Origin: Ruminococcaceae bacterium UBA3323
Lineage (GTDB): Bacteria > Bacillota > Clostridia > Oscillospirales > Acutalibacteraceae
Length of the DNA stretch: 48,493 bases
Direction of reading: 5' to 3'
NCBI GenBank assembly: GCA_002361935.1
Contig: DESD01000069.1
Location: 1-48,493 of the forward strand
This document shows, in pieces, positions 14,930 to 23,628 of the stretch. The notes below the pieces were generated by a model that was given only the letters and a program-made list of their open reading frames with translations, had not been told where the DNA came from and did not search any database. The position numbers and the translations under genes were made by a program. How positions within the stretch are numbered: position 1 is the first letter of the stretch; each line of letters starts with the position of its first letter.

Positions 14930-15733
14930 TTATTCATCTGAAGAAAGAAGCATACGGTCATTATCCAGCTCGCTTCCGCTTGTTATCTTGAATTTTTCAA
15001 GAAGATCTGCGGTTGTAAGCTTTTTCTTTTCTTCCCCTTTGATATCATAAATGATTTTTCCGTCATTCATCATAATAAGCCTGTTGCCTATTGCAATGGC
15101 GTCCTTCATATTATGCGTAATCATTATGGTTGTAAGGTTGTTTTTCTCAACAATCTGGGTTGTAAGCTCAAGCACCTTATGCGCTGTTTTTGGATCAAGC
15201 GCAGCTGTGTGCTCGTCAAGCAAAAGAAGCTTAGGCTTTTTTAGTGTTGCCATAAGAAGCGTTATGGCCTGCCTTTGTCCGCCGGAAAGAAGACCTACCT
15301 TTGAGGTTAATCTTGTTTCAAGCCCTAAGTCAAGCGAGCTTAAAAGCTCAATATATCCTGCTTTTTCCTTTTTGGTTACGCCGGGAGCAAGCGTTCTGAA
15401 TTTTCCTCTGCGTGATGCAAGGGCAAGATTTTCCAAAATCTGCATATCAGCGGCAGTGCCGTTCATAGGATCCTGAAAAACTCTTCCAAGAAATTTTGCT
15501 CTTTTGAATTCCGGAAGCTTTGTAACATCCTGTCCGTCAATGGAGATTGTGCCGCTGTCAACAGGATAAACGCCTGCTATCATATTCAGCATGGTTGATT
15601 TGCCTGCACCGTTGCCTCCGATAACGGTTACAAAATCCCCTTCATTAAGGGTTAAGTCAATACCGTTAAGGGCACGCTTTTCGTTAACCGTTCCCGGATT
15701 AAAGGTTTTATAAACACCTTTGATTTCAAGCAT
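14930..15733 (-). CDS. ABC transporter ATPase (TrpZ-like)
   Basis: This is the ATP-binding subunit (267 residues) of an importer of the TrpXYZ type. Walker A GGNGAGKS is at 39-46, the signature LSGGQ at 149-153 and Walker B LLLLDE at 169-174. The His that follows (DEHTAALD) is characteristic of this ATPase group. The ATG at 15733 is chosen over the GTG at 15742 because GGGAGGTG lies upstream at proper distance. The start overlaps the permease stop by eight bases. Confidence 0.9.
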   Translation of the reverse strand: MLEIKGVYKTFNPGTVNEKRALNGIDLTLNEGDFVTVIGGNGAGKSTMLNMIAGVYPVDSGTISIDGQDVTKLPEFKRAKFLGRVFQDPMNGTAADMQILENLALASRRGKFRTLAPGVTKKEKAGYIELLSSLDLGLETRLTSKVGLLSGGQRQAITLLMATLKKPKLLLLDEHTAALDPKTAHKVLELTTQIVEKNNLTTIMITHNMKDAIAIGNRLIMMNDGKIIYDIKGEEKKKLTTADLLEKFKITSGSELDNDRMLLSSDE

Positions 15734-16634
15734 TTGCAGCACCTCCCTGTGGTTTTATCTTTTTGCGGATAACCTTGCTTTTCCAGTAAGGAACGCCAAG
15801 GAATAATGCAACAACAATGGCTGAGAACAGCTTTAGGTCGTTTGCAGGAAGTCCCAGTGAAATAACAAGTGAAATAACAATATAATAGATAACTCCGCCT
15901 ATAACAGCAGCAAAAAGCTTTAACGCAAAATTCTTGAAAAGCTTGCCGAAAATAACCTCGCCTATAATTACTGCAGCAAGGCCGATAACAATGGCGCCTC
16001 GTCCCATATTGATATCTGCAAAGCCCTGGAACTGAGCAAGAAGAGCGCCTGAAAGTGCAACGATACCGTTTGAAATTACAAGAGCAATAATTTTGTTTAC
16101 ATTTGTGTTTATTCCGTTTGCTCTTGCCATGTTCTGGTTGTTTCCCGTTGCCCTGATGGAATGGCCAAGCTCTGTACCGAAGAACCAATACAATATCGCA
16201 ATAATTGCGGCAACAAAGGCAAGGCCTACCAAAATTGATTTTTTTGTGTAAAGCATATTAACAAGAAAGCTGTATTTACTTGAATTAAGCGCCTGATTAG
16301 ACTGCCCCATTATATCAAGATTAACGGAATACAGCGCAAGCTGTGTAAGAATACCTGCAAGAATGGGTGGAATTCCGAAAACGGTATGGAATATACCTGT
16401 TGCCAAACCTGCAATGCAGCCTGCAATAAATGCAATAACAAGCGAAACATAAATATTCATTCCGCTGATTGTGCACATTGCAAAAACAGCTCCGCCGGTT
16501 CCGATTGAGCCGTCAACCGTTAAATCTGCGAAATCAAGAATACGGTATGTAATATATACACCGATTGCCATTATACCCCAAATAATACCCTGCGCCGCCG
16601 CACCCGGAAGGGTATCTATAAATCCAGACAGCAT
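15726..16634 (-). CDS. ABC transporter permease (TrpY-like)
   Basis: This 302-residue permease has about eight to nine hydrophobic helices, including the conserved N-terminal segment IMAIGVYITYRILDFADLTV and the GHSIRATGNNQ loop that contacts the ATPase. It belongs to the branched-chain/ribose-type permease superfamily, in the subgroup paired with TrpX-like binding proteins. GGAGGTAC precedes the ATG. A hairpin at 16652-16680 between this gene and the binding-protein gene probably lowers its transcription relative to the binding protein. Confidence 0.9.
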   Translation of the reverse strand: MLSGFIDTLPGAAAQGIIWGIMAIGVYITYRILDFADLTVDGSIGTGGAVFAMCTISGMNIYVSLVIAFIAGCIAGLATGIFHTVFGIPPILAGILTQLALYSVNLDIMGQSNQALNSSKYSFLVNMLYTKKSILVGLAFVAAIIAILYWFFGTELGHSIRATGNNQNMARANGINTNVNKIIALVISNGIVALSGALLAQFQGFADINMGRGAIVIGLAAVIIGEVIFGKLFKNFALKLFAAVIGGVIYYIVISLVISLGLPANDLKLFSAIVVALFLGVPYWKSKVIRKKIKPQGGAANA

Positions 16635-16644
16635 ATTGTACCTC

Positions 16645-16680
16645 CAATTAAAAGAGCGATAAGCACAACTTACCGCTCTT
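16645..16680 (-). terminator. Partial terminator between binding protein and permease
   Basis: AAGAGCGGTAAG and CTTATCGCTCTT (16652-16680) pair and are followed by TTTTAATT on the minus strand. Such internal terminators commonly give more binding protein than permease. Confidence 0.65.
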
Positions 16681-16702
16681 GCTTTGTTATATTTTAAAAC
16701 AA

Positions 16703-17698
16703 TTATTCTGCTGTGTCAATAGCAATATAATCGTTTGGAACTTCAATGCCAAGTTCCTTGCAGATTTCCGCATTATATTTCTTTGTGAATTTAGGAGCAT
16801 ATCCGATTTCCATTTCGGCAGGATTTTTGCCCTCTGTAAGAATCTGAGCTGCCATTTCACCTGCAGCATATCCGATATCATAATAGCTGATTGTAAGTGT
16901 AACAACGCCGCAGCCCTTTAAAATTCCCTCTTCGCCTGCGAAAACAGGTGTTTTGGCAGGCCTTGCAACTGCATCAATAATGCCGGTGTTCTTTGCTGCC
17001 GTGTTATCTGTTGGTATATAAAGTACATCGTTATCGGCAACAGCCTTTGAAGCTATGGACTGAAGATCGTTGGAATCGGCAAACGGATATTCAGTTGCAG
17101 TAATTCCTAATTCAGCAAGATACTTGGTAACCTCTGTTGCCTGATATTTTGAATTAGGCTCTGCAGAGCAGTAAACAATACCAACTGTTTTTGTATCAGG
17201 GCAGATTTCTTTAATCATTGCAGCCTGCTTGTCAAGCGGTGCAAGATCGGATGTGCCTGTTACATTGCAGCCTGTTTTGCCGGTGAAATTACTGATTTCA
17301 AGAGCAACGCCGTATTCTGTTACGGATGTTCCGACAATCGGGATTTCCTTGGTTGCGGCAAATGCAGACTGAACAACAGGTGTTGCGTTTGCCATAATCA
17401 AATCAACCTTATTTGATGCATAACGGTTAACAATGGTTGAGCAGTTCGGAACCTCGCCCTGTGCATCGTTGTATTCAAATTCAACGTTTTCTGCACCAAG
17501 CTTTTCTGTAACAGCAGCCTTAAAGCCTTCTGTTGCAGCATCAAGAGCAGCGTGGGTTTCCCACTGTGCAATGCCTATTTTATATTTTTTTGTTCCATTG
17601 CCGCCTTCGCCGCCTGATGATGAGCAGGCTGCAAAAACAGTTCCTACAAGCAAAACTGCAAGGCAGGCTGCAATTATTTTTTTTACTGACTTTTTCAT
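16703..17698 (-). CDS. ABC transporter substrate-binding lipoprotein (TrpX-like)
   Basis: This 331-residue binding protein is lipid-anchored: Lys-rich N-terminus, hydrophobic core and lipobox VFAAC with Cys25. The mature part matches the TrpX-like substrate-binding family (PF04392), with KIGIAQWETHAALD at its start. Homologues in Firmicutes are predicted tryptophan or aromatic amino acid importers. A DAHP synthase gene lies directly upstream, which agrees, but the ligand is not proven. The transcript begins with a CTTTAAAG palindrome (17730-17745). Confidence 0.9.
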   Translation of the reverse strand: MKKSVKKIIAACLAVLLVGTVFAACSSSGGEGGNGTKKYKIGIAQWETHAALDAATEGFKAAVTEKLGAENVEFEYNDAQGEVPNCSTIVNRYASNKVDLIMANATPVVQSAFAATKEIPIVGTSVTEYGVALEISNFTGKTGCNVTGTSDLAPLDKQAAMIKEICPDTKTVGIVYCSAEPNSKYQATEVTKYLAELGITATEYPFADSNDLQSIASKAVADNDVLYIPTDNTAAKNTGIIDAVARPAKTPVFAGEEGILKGCGVVTLTISYYDIGYAAGEMAAQILTEGKNPAEMEIGYAPKFTKKYNAEICKELGIEVPNDYIAIDTAE

Positions 17699-17729
17699 TC
17701 TTCTTCTCCTTAAAAAATTGAGTTTTACA

Positions 17730-17745
17730 AACGCTTTAAAGCGTT
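17730..17745. promoter_or_regulatory. Palindromic box in the ABC transporter leader
   Basis: AACGCTTTAAAGCGTT is a perfect 16-base palindrome lying about +15 to +30 from the predicted transcription start. A related box is found at 20094-20121 and a half-similar one at 23629-23642. Confidence 0.55.
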
Positions 17746-17766
17746 AAAGCATATGTGATTAAAAAT

Positions 17767-17795
17767 ATATTATCATAATTATAAAAAGCTGTCAA
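17767..17795 (-). promoter_or_regulatory. Promoter of the ABC transporter operon
   Basis: TTGACA (17790-17795), a 17-base spacer and TAATAT (17767-17772) on the minus strand. The -35 box overlaps the terminator of the upstream DAHP synthase gene. Confidence 0.75.
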
Positions 17796-17822
17796 ACAAA
17801 TTGTTTTGTTTAACAGCTTTTT
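17781..17822 (-). terminator. Terminator of the DAHP synthase gene
   Basis: AAAAGCTGTTAAACAAA pairs with TTTGTTTGACAGCTTTT, followed by TTTATAATT on the minus strand. Confidence 0.8.
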
Positions 17823-17868
17823 TGTATATATTACCAATTGAGCGGCTATTCATTTGTGCAAATTTTTA

Positions 17869-18927
17869 TTACAGTTGTTCTGCAATAGAGTAAATAAGGT
17901 TTTTTGATTTTTCCCATCCAAGGCAGGGATCAGTAATGGATTTGCCGTAAATGCCTTCCTCAATTTTCTGGCATCCGTCTTCAATATAGGATTCAATCAT
18001 AAAGCCCTTAACAAATTTATTTATATCCTTGCTGTGGCGCATGGAATGCAGAACTTCGTTCGCAATCCTTATCTGCTCTTCATACTTTTTGCCGCTGTTC
18101 GAATGATTCGTATCTACGATAACGGACGGATTTTTGTAGCCTGTATTTGCCCCATACATATTATAAAGGGTTATCAGATCCTCGTAATGATAGTTCGGGT
18201 GGCAGATTCCGTGCTTGTCCACACCTCCTCTTAAAATTGCATGCGCAAGATCATTTCCGTGGGAATTAACCTCCCAGCCGCGATAAATAAAGGTGTGGCT
18301 GCCCTGAGCAGCGGTAATTGCATTGAGCATAACGCCGTAATCGCCGCTTGTGCCGTTTTTCATTCCGCAGGGAACGTCCATTCCGCTTGCTGTTAAGCGG
18401 TGATCCTGATTTTCAACGCTTCTTGCGCCGACTGCAACATAGGAAAGCAAATCGCTTAAATAGCGATAGTTTGAGGGATAAAGCATCTCATCGGCGCAGG
18501 TTAATCCTGTTTCTTCAATTGCCTTTGCATGAAGCGAACGAACTGCGATAATGCCGTCATACATATCCGGTTCTCCGCTTGGGTTTGGCTGATGCAGAAG
18601 GCCCTTGTAGCCTGCTCCCGTTGTTCTGGGCTTTCCGGTATAAATTCTGGGTATAATTATGATTTTATCGTTAACCTCTTTCTGAACCTCGGCAAGGCGG
18701 TGAACATAGTCAAGCACGCTTTCCTCTCTGTCTGCAGAGCAGGGGCCGATAATAAGCAGAAATTTATTGCTTTCTCCTTTGAAAACCTTTGCAATTTCTT
18801 TATCGCGGTTTCTTTTTACCTCTGCTGATTTTTCGCTTAAAGGATAAAGTTCCTTAACCTCCTTCGGGATGGGAAGCTTGCGGACAAACTGCATATTTTT
18901 CATGGAATTGTCTTCTGTTATCATCAT
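17869..18927 (-). CDS. DAHP synthase, class I
   Basis: This 352-residue 3-deoxy-7-phosphoheptulonate synthase condenses phosphoenolpyruvate with erythrose 4-phosphate, the first step of the shikimate pathway. Class I (AroFGH-type) motifs are clear: IIGPCSADR, PRTTGAGYKGLLHQPNP, SVENQDHR, GTSGDYG, and the metal-site strand VIVDTNHSNSGK. An AGAGGTG site precedes a double ATG (18927 or 18924). The N-terminal arm, where aromatic amino acids bind in E. coli isozymes, is present, so feedback control is possible. It has its own promoter and terminator. Confidence 0.95.
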   Translation of the reverse strand: MMITEDNSMKNMQFVRKLPIPKEVKELYPLSEKSAEVKRNRDKEIAKVFKGESNKFLLIIGPCSADREESVLDYVHRLAEVQKEVNDKIIIIPRIYTGKPRTTGAGYKGLLHQPNPSGEPDMYDGIIAVRSLHAKAIEETGLTCADEMLYPSNYRYLSDLLSYVAVGARSVENQDHRLTASGMDVPCGMKNGTSGDYGVMLNAITAAQGSHTFIYRGWEVNSHGNDLAHAILRGGVDKHGICHPNYHYEDLITLYNMYGANTGYKNPSVIVDTNHSNSGKKYEEQIRIANEVLHSMRHSKDINKFVKGFMIESYIEDGCQKIEEGIYGKSITDPCLGWEKSKNLIYSIAEQL

Positions 18928-18949
18928 AAGTTTTCACCTCTGTTATAAT

Positions 18950-18961
18950 ATACTTAAGTAT
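18950..18961. promoter_or_regulatory. Palindrome in the DAHP synthase leader
   Basis: ATACTTAAGTAT is a perfect 12-base palindrome at about +8 to +18 of the predicted transcript. It might be an operator, but short A/T palindromes arise easily. Confidence 0.3.
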
Positions 18962-18973
18962 TTATTTAAAATT

Positions 18974-19002
18974 ATTCTATTACTTTATGATAAACTTGTC
19001 AA
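18974..19002 (-). promoter_or_regulatory. Promoter of the DAHP synthase gene
   Basis: TTGACA (18997-19002), 17 bases and TAGAAT (18974-18979) on the minus strand. Confidence 0.8.
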
Positions 19003-19075
19003 TAAAAAAGGAACAGCATGGGTCACCCTGCGTAAGATGTATTCTGTATGCAGGGTATCCCTTATGCTGTTCCCT
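19003..19075 (-). terminator. Long-stem terminator after the aldolase gene
   Basis: GGGAACAGCAT pairs with ATGCTGTTCC, and ACCCTGC with GCAGGGT inside it. The 66-base hairpin is followed by TTTTTTATTG on the minus strand. It is unusually long for a plain terminator. Confidence 0.75.
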
Positions 19076-19091
19076 TAAATCTGTTTGTTTT

Positions 19092-20069
19092 TTAGAAATT
19101 ATCAAGAAGCGACTTGTAGAATTCGCAGTAATCCGTTCTTTCGTCGGCAGTAAAGGCCATTGCCTCTCTTGGATGGCGGTTGAGCTGACCCGTAAGCATA
19201 TACTGAATATCATAGCCCCAAACAACGCCGCTCTCTTTAAGCGGAATCATATAGTTTTCAATAAAGGTTAAAAGGCTGTAAAGATTATACTTGGGATTTT
19301 TAAGAAAGCCAAGCAAAAGCTCCATTGCGCAGTTTCCGGCACCTCTGCCCATTGCCATTGCGGTTGCATCCAGATATGATACACCGTAAGACATGGTTTC
19401 AATTGTGTTTGCAAAAGCAAGATTCTGGTTGTTATGTGCGTGGAAACCGATAGCTTTTCCGTATTTCTCCCCGATTTCAAGATATTTTTTTGCAAGATTT
19501 CCTGCATTTTCCGGATAAAGCGAGCCGTAGGAATCCACAAGGTAAATAACATCAACGCTGCTTTGTCCAAGCATCTCAAGTGCATCGGCAAGCTGATCGT
19601 TGTTTGCCTGGCTGACTGCCATGATGTTGCAGGTTGTTTCATAGCCGAGATTGTGGAAATATTCAATCATTTCAACTGCTGCAGGAATCTGATGAATGTA
19701 GCAGGCTACACGAATCATATCAATAACGGATTCTGATTTCGGAATGAAATCCTCCCGGAAATCACATCTGCCAACATCGGCCATAACGGCAATCTTCATA
19801 TCCGAAACATTATCGCCTACGATGCTTCTGATATCTGCTTCATCACAGAATTTCCATTTGCCGAATTTTTTCGGGTCAAAAAGATTTTTTGAAGCACGAT
19901 AGCCGAATTCCATATAGTCAACACCGCATTTGATGTTGGATTTATAAAGCTCGGTTACAAATTCATCCGTAAATTCAAAATTGTTGCAGAGTCCGCCGTC
20001 TCTGATTGTTGCATCAAGCACCTTAACATCCGTGCGAACTGTCATTAAATTGCCTTTTCTTGGTGCCAT
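19092..20069 (-). CDS. DRE-TIM metallolyase (HMGL-like aldolase)
   Basis: This 325-residue protein has a TIM-barrel aldolase domain of the HMG-CoA lyase/homocitrate synthase/4-hydroxy-2-oxovalerate aldolase superfamily. The DRE-type loop is LDATIRDGG and the metal-binding HxH is in GFHAHNNQNLAFANT. It lacks the C-terminal domains of isopropylmalate synthase and has no dehydrogenase partner nearby, so it is probably not the classical aldolase of aromatic degradation. The substrate is unknown. The ATG at 20069 has GGGAG eight bases upstream; the ATG at 20078 leaves no room for a ribosome binding site. The leader carries a double CTTTAAAG box. Confidence 0.85.
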   Translation of the reverse strand: MAPRKGNLMTVRTDVKVLDATIRDGGLCNNFEFTDEFVTELYKSNIKCGVDYMEFGYRASKNLFDPKKFGKWKFCDEADIRSIVGDNVSDMKIAVMADVGRCDFREDFIPKSESVIDMIRVACYIHQIPAAVEMIEYFHNLGYETTCNIMAVSQANNDQLADALEMLGQSSVDVIYLVDSYGSLYPENAGNLAKKYLEIGEKYGKAIGFHAHNNQNLAFANTIETMSYGVSYLDATAMAMGRGAGNCAMELLLGFLKNPKYNLYSLLTFIENYMIPLKESGVVWGYDIQYMLTGQLNRHPREAMAFTADERTDYCEFYKSLLDNF

Positions 20070-20093
20070 AATTAACATCTCCCTGTACTTTAG

Positions 20094-20121
20094 CGCTTTA
20101 AAGTCTAATCACTTTAAAGCG
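20094..20121. promoter_or_regulatory. Inverted CGCTTTAAAGT box in the aldolase leader
   Basis: CGCTTTAAAGT (20094-20104) and its exact inverse ACTTTAAAGCG (20111-20121) are separated by six bases. The site begins within about 10 bases of the predicted transcription start. It shares the CGCTTTAA core with 17730-17745. Confidence 0.6.
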
Positions 20122-20132
20122 GATTAGTGCAT

Positions 20133-20161
20133 ATTATAGCAAAGAAGCCGCAATTTGTCAA
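20133..20161 (-). promoter_or_regulatory. Promoter of the aldolase gene
   Basis: Consensus TTGACA (20156-20161), 17 bases and TATAAT (20133-20138) on the minus strand. Confidence 0.92.
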
Positions 20162-20209
20162 GCACAGAAAATAAAGAATTTTATAGTGGTACTTTTAAAT
20201 AATAAAATT

Positions 20210-20677
20210 CTATTCAAGATTATCTTCTATTTCATTAAATAGTTCCAAAAGAAAATCACCTAAATCCTGATTAGTTTGTTCGAATATGATAAATTCATTA
20301 GGTGAAGGCATTGCATATACAACAGTAGGTTCCCCGTCTTTTGTAAGCTTGTTATAATTTAGGTAATTGATCCATTCATCTTCATTAATTAAAGGAACAA
20401 ACCTCTTATCAACCTATAAACCATATTTATTGTCAATTTCTATATGACCTATTATGTCCATACCCGTAGTATGTGAATCGCTGAAATTAGACACAATAAA
20501 ATTACCTGTATATGACAAACATCCTTTTCGTAATAATTCATAATGTTGTTTTGACAATTCAAAGCCTAAATAATCCTCCAATTCGTCCTTTGCTTTGTCA
20601 CTGCAGCAGTCATATATTTTATAATCCGGCAATGTTTTTGCAAGTCTTAATGCCTTTTCAAAATTCTTGTAACTCAT
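20210..20677 (-). pseudogene. SMI1/KNR4 (SUKH)-like gene broken by an in-frame TAG
   Basis: The first 87 codons read to a TAG at 20414-20416. The same frame then continues openly for 67 codons to a second TAG at 20210-20212. Joined, the product would be about 155 residues. Its layout fits SUKH superfamily proteins, which often serve as immunity proteins against contact-dependent toxins (ELEDYLGFELSKQHYELLRKG, then HIEIDNKYGL). The downstream half (FVPLINEDEWINYLN, and VVYAMPSPNEFIIF) continues the domain. The start has GGAGG upstream. A point nonsense mutation, or a base error, is the simplest reading. No partner toxin is seen nearby. Confidence 0.7.
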
Positions 20678-20742
20678 TATTCTTTATCCTCCACATATCT
20701 TCTTAATCTGTATTTCCAATATGTTTTGTATTGAGCCTTAAA

Positions 20743-21237
20743 TCATAACATTACAATTTCATTTGCAATTTCCTGAATAGTTTTATTGTTTGTATCAATC
20801 TTAATTGTATTTAGATTTTGATACATAGGAATTCTTGCGATACTTTTTTCTATAGCATTTTCGGAACGTATTCCATTTGTGATATCTGAAATGATTCTAT
20901 TGCATAAATTAGTTTCATCAGCAATTAGCGAAACTATTTTAATCTTGCAATTCTCTATATATAGTTTTTCTAAAATGGAGTCAATGATAAATTGCTTGTG
21001 CATTACCCAACAAAAAATAACATTTTCATAGGAAGAGCATTGAAGAAAATTATTTAGTAAATAACAAATATTGTCTATTACCATTACCTTTGTTTCTTCA
21101 GTTACTTGGAAAGGATTGGCGTCCCAGCAGCAGTCGCCATCGAGGAAAACACTGTTAGGCAAAATTTGCTTCAATTGTTGACTTACTGTTGTTTTGCCAA
21201 CTCCCATTGTTCCACCAATCAAATATAGTGTTTTCAT
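20743..21237 (-). CDS. P-loop nucleotide kinase-like ATPase
   Basis: This 164-residue protein begins with a P-loop, IGGTMGVGKTT (7-17), followed by an LDGDCCW motif and later helices typical of small AAA/kinase-like phosphotransferases (shikimate or adenylylsulfate kinase fold). Its substrate is not recognisable. GGGAGG precedes the ATG. Base composition is more A/T-rich than the flanking biosynthetic genes, and it neighbours a broken SUKH-like gene, which suggests an accessory origin. Confidence 0.75.
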   Translation of the reverse strand: MKTLYLIGGTMGVGKTTVSQQLKQILPNSVFLDGDCCWDANPFQVTEETKVMVIDNICYLLNNFLQCSSYENVIFCWVMHKQFIIDSILEKLYIENCKIKIVSLIADETNLCNRIISDITNGIRSENAIEKSIARIPMYQNLNTIKIDTNNKTIQEIANEIVML

Positions 21238-21286
21238 ATATGCCTCCCCAAAAATCCGTTTTATCTGTTAATAAAATCATATCATA

Positions 21287-21322
21287 AAATAAACCCAAGG
21301 ACAATAGTATCCTCGGGTTTAA
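21287..21322 (-). terminator. Terminator of the serC-serA operon
   Basis: AAACCCGAGGA pairs with TCCTTGGGTTT (21291-21322, one mismatch) and is followed by TATTTTATG on the minus strand. Confidence 0.7.
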
Positions 21323-21343
21323 AAACTATGTTATTAGTGAAAC

Positions 21344-22507
21344 TTATTTAATAACTCTTACTCTGATAACGCCGTCGATTTTCTTGATGTCGTCAACAAC
21401 ATTTTCGGGAATATCGCTGTCTGCATCAATGATACTGTATGCGATTTCACCGCGGTTTTTATCCTCAAAGTTGGCAATGTTGATGCCGTCCTTGCTGATT
21501 GTATCCGTAATGGTTGCAATCATGTTCGGCTGGTTTTTGTGGATAACGGTAATTCTTGCAGCACCGCATTTTGCAGATGAAACAGCAGGCATATTAACTG
21601 AGTTTTTTATATTTCCGTTTTCAAGGAAATCAATAAGCTCCATTGCGCCCATTGATGCGCAGTTTTCTTCGCTCTCGGGTGTTGAAGCACCAAGATGCGG
21701 AAGTGCGATAACGCCGTCAATATCAATTAAATCTGCTGACGGAAAATCGGTTACATAAGCAGCCATCCTGCCGTCCTCAAGAGCAGCAACAACATCTGCA
21801 CTGTTTGCAAGATCACCGCGGGCAAAGTTAAGGATTCTTACAGTATCCTTCATTTTATCAATGTTTGCTTTGCAGATAAGCTCCTTGGTTTCGGATGTAA
21901 GCGGAACATGAACCGTAACATAATCTGCAGCAGGGAAAATTTCGTCAAGATTGTTGTTAACAGTAACCTCTTTCTTAAGAGTTTCTGCTAATTCAGCTGT
22001 AAGGAACGGATCATAGCCGACAACATCCATGCCAAGGTCAACCGCTGCGTTTGCTACAAGCCTACCGATAGCGCCGAGACCGATAACAGCAAGTGTTTTG
22101 CCCTTGATTTCCGGACCTGCAAAAGCACTTTTACCCTTTTCAACGCTCTTGCTTACATTTTCATCGTTTTTGATGGTTTTGCACCAGTCAATAGCCTTTG
22201 TAATCTTACGGCTTGCAAGAAGAAGTCCGCAGATAACAAGCTCCTTAACTGCGTTTGCATTTGCACCGGGAGTATTGAAAACAACAATGCCCTTGTCTGT
22301 GCAATCAGCAACAGGAATATTGTTTACGCCTGCGCCTGCTCTTGCAATTGCAAGAAGGGATTCGGGCATTTCCATTTCATGCATGGAAGCGGAACGAACC
22401 ATAATGGCATCGGGATTTTCAACAGCATCACCGCAGGTGTATTTATCTGTATCAAATTTTGAAATACCTACATTGGAAATTTTATTTAAGGTTTTGACAG
22501 TAAACAT
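21344..22507 (-). CDS. serA: D-3-phosphoglycerate dehydrogenase
   Basis: This 387-residue NAD-dependent enzyme oxidises 3-phosphoglycerate to 3-phosphohydroxypyruvate, the first step of serine synthesis. The Rossmann motif GLGAIGRLVANAAVDLG, the catalytic arginine region NFARGD and the catalytic His in LPHLGAST are present. A C-terminal ACT domain (about 315-387) suggests serine feedback. It lacks the extra allosteric domain of the long enzyme type. It overlaps serC by one base (TAATG) and so is translationally coupled. Confidence 0.95.
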   Translation of the reverse strand: MFTVKTLNKISNVGISKFDTDKYTCGDAVENPDAIMVRSASMHEMEMPESLLAIARAGAGVNNIPVADCTDKGIVVFNTPGANANAVKELVICGLLLASRKITKAIDWCKTIKNDENVSKSVEKGKSAFAGPEIKGKTLAVIGLGAIGRLVANAAVDLGMDVVGYDPFLTAELAETLKKEVTVNNNLDEIFPAADYVTVHVPLTSETKELICKANIDKMKDTVRILNFARGDLANSADVVAALEDGRMAAYVTDFPSADLIDIDGVIALPHLGASTPESEENCASMGAMELIDFLENGNIKNSVNMPAVSSAKCGAARITVIHKNQPNMIATITDTISKDGINIANFEDKNRGEIAYSIIDADSDIPENVVDDIKKIDGVIRVRVIK

Positions 22508-23592
22508 TATTTATTATCCTCCTCAAATTTTTTCATGAATGCAACAAGCTTTTCAACGCCCTCAATCGGCATTGCATTGTAAATGGAAGCTCTCATACCG
22601 CCGACACTTCTGTGGCCCTTAAGGTTAACAAAGCCTGCTTCTGTTGCTTCCTTGATGAATTTCGCATTGAGCTCATCACTGTCTGTAACAAAAGGAACAT
22701 TCATAAGGGAACGGTCCTCCGGAACAACCGTGCCCTTAAACATTTCACTGCTGTCAAGGAAATCATAAAGAATTTTTGCCTTCTTTTCGTTGTATTCTTT
22801 AAGACCCTCAAGACCGCCGAAGGTTTCCTTAATCCAGTCAAGAACCAGCTTGCAGATATAAATTGTCCAGCACGGAGGAGTGTTATAGAGGGAATCGGCA
22901 TCTGCCTGAACCTTGTAGTTCATCATAACAGGGCAGATATCCCTTGCGTTGCCAAGAAGATCCTCACGGATAATTGCTACTACCAGACCTGCAGGGGCAA
23001 CATTTTTCTGAGCACCGAAATAAACAACGCCGAATTTTGAAATATCAAGCGGCTCTGAAAGAGCACAGGAAGAAACGTCTGCAATAAGAACCTTATCGCC
23101 TACAGGCGGAAGCTCCTTGTAAACTGTTCCGTAAATTGTGTTGTTCAGGCAGATATAAACATAGTCTGCATCTTCTCTGAAATCCTCAGGTTTTGTTTTC
23201 GGAATATAGCTGAAGGTTTTGTCTGCTGATGAAGCAACCGCCTTAACATCGCCGTATTTCTGTGCTTCCTGATATGCTTTTTTTGCCCACTGGCCTGTGA
23301 TGATGTAATCAGCCTTGCCCGATCCATTCATAAAGTTGAGCGGAATTGCCGAAAACTGAGCAGATGCACCGCCCTGTAAAAATAATACCTTATAATTATC
23401 AGGGATTTTGTAAAGCTCTCTCATAAGAGCCTCTGCTTCCTTGATGATTTCGTCAAAAACCTTTGAACGGTGGCTCATTTCCATAACGGACTGACCCGAG
23501 CCCTTGTAGTCAAGAATTTCTGCGCCTGCCTTTTCAAGAACAGATACAGGAAGTGTAGACGGACCTGCACTGAAATTATAAACTCTTGCCAT
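22507..23592 (-). CDS. serC: Phosphoserine aminotransferase
   Basis: This 361-residue PLP-dependent enzyme converts 3-phosphohydroxypyruvate to phosphoserine, with glutamate as donor. The N-terminal NFSAGPSTLP motif, the PLP-binding Lys196 in YFGAQKNVAPAG and the KGHRSVGGMRASIYN C-terminal motif are diagnostic. It is first in a serC-serA operon. No phosphoserine phosphatase is in the window. A strong promoter lies at 23652-23679, with a CGCTTTAA-containing box at the transcript start. Confidence 0.96.
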   Translation of the reverse strand: MARVYNFSAGPSTLPVSVLEKAGAEILDYKGSGQSVMEMSHRSKVFDEIIKEAEALMRELYKIPDNYKVLFLQGGASAQFSAIPLNFMNGSGKADYIITGQWAKKAYQEAQKYGDVKAVASSADKTFSYIPKTKPEDFREDADYVYICLNNTIYGTVYKELPPVGDKVLIADVSSCALSEPLDISKFGVVYFGAQKNVAPAGLVVAIIREDLLGNARDICPVMMNYKVQADADSLYNTPPCWTIYICKLVLDWIKETFGGLEGLKEYNEKKAKILYDFLDSSEMFKGTVVPEDRSLMNVPFVTDSDELNAKFIKEATEAGFVNLKGHRSVGGMRASIYNAMPIEGVEKLVAFMKKFEEDNK

Positions 23593-23628
23593 AATAATGT
23601 CCTCTCTTTCATAAATATAAATATGTAT

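Noticed and set aside
14930..17698. T-box or tryptophan-leader control of the TrpXYZ-like operon
   Set aside because: No T-box sequence (TGGNACCGCG-like) and no tandem Trp codons were found upstream; the palindromic DNA box is the only clear signal.
20414..20416. Reading the in-frame TAG as pyrrolysine or another recoded residue
   Set aside because: Only one gene is affected, the family is not a methyltransferase, and TAG also ends the same gene at 20210-20212. No pyl genes are seen in the window.
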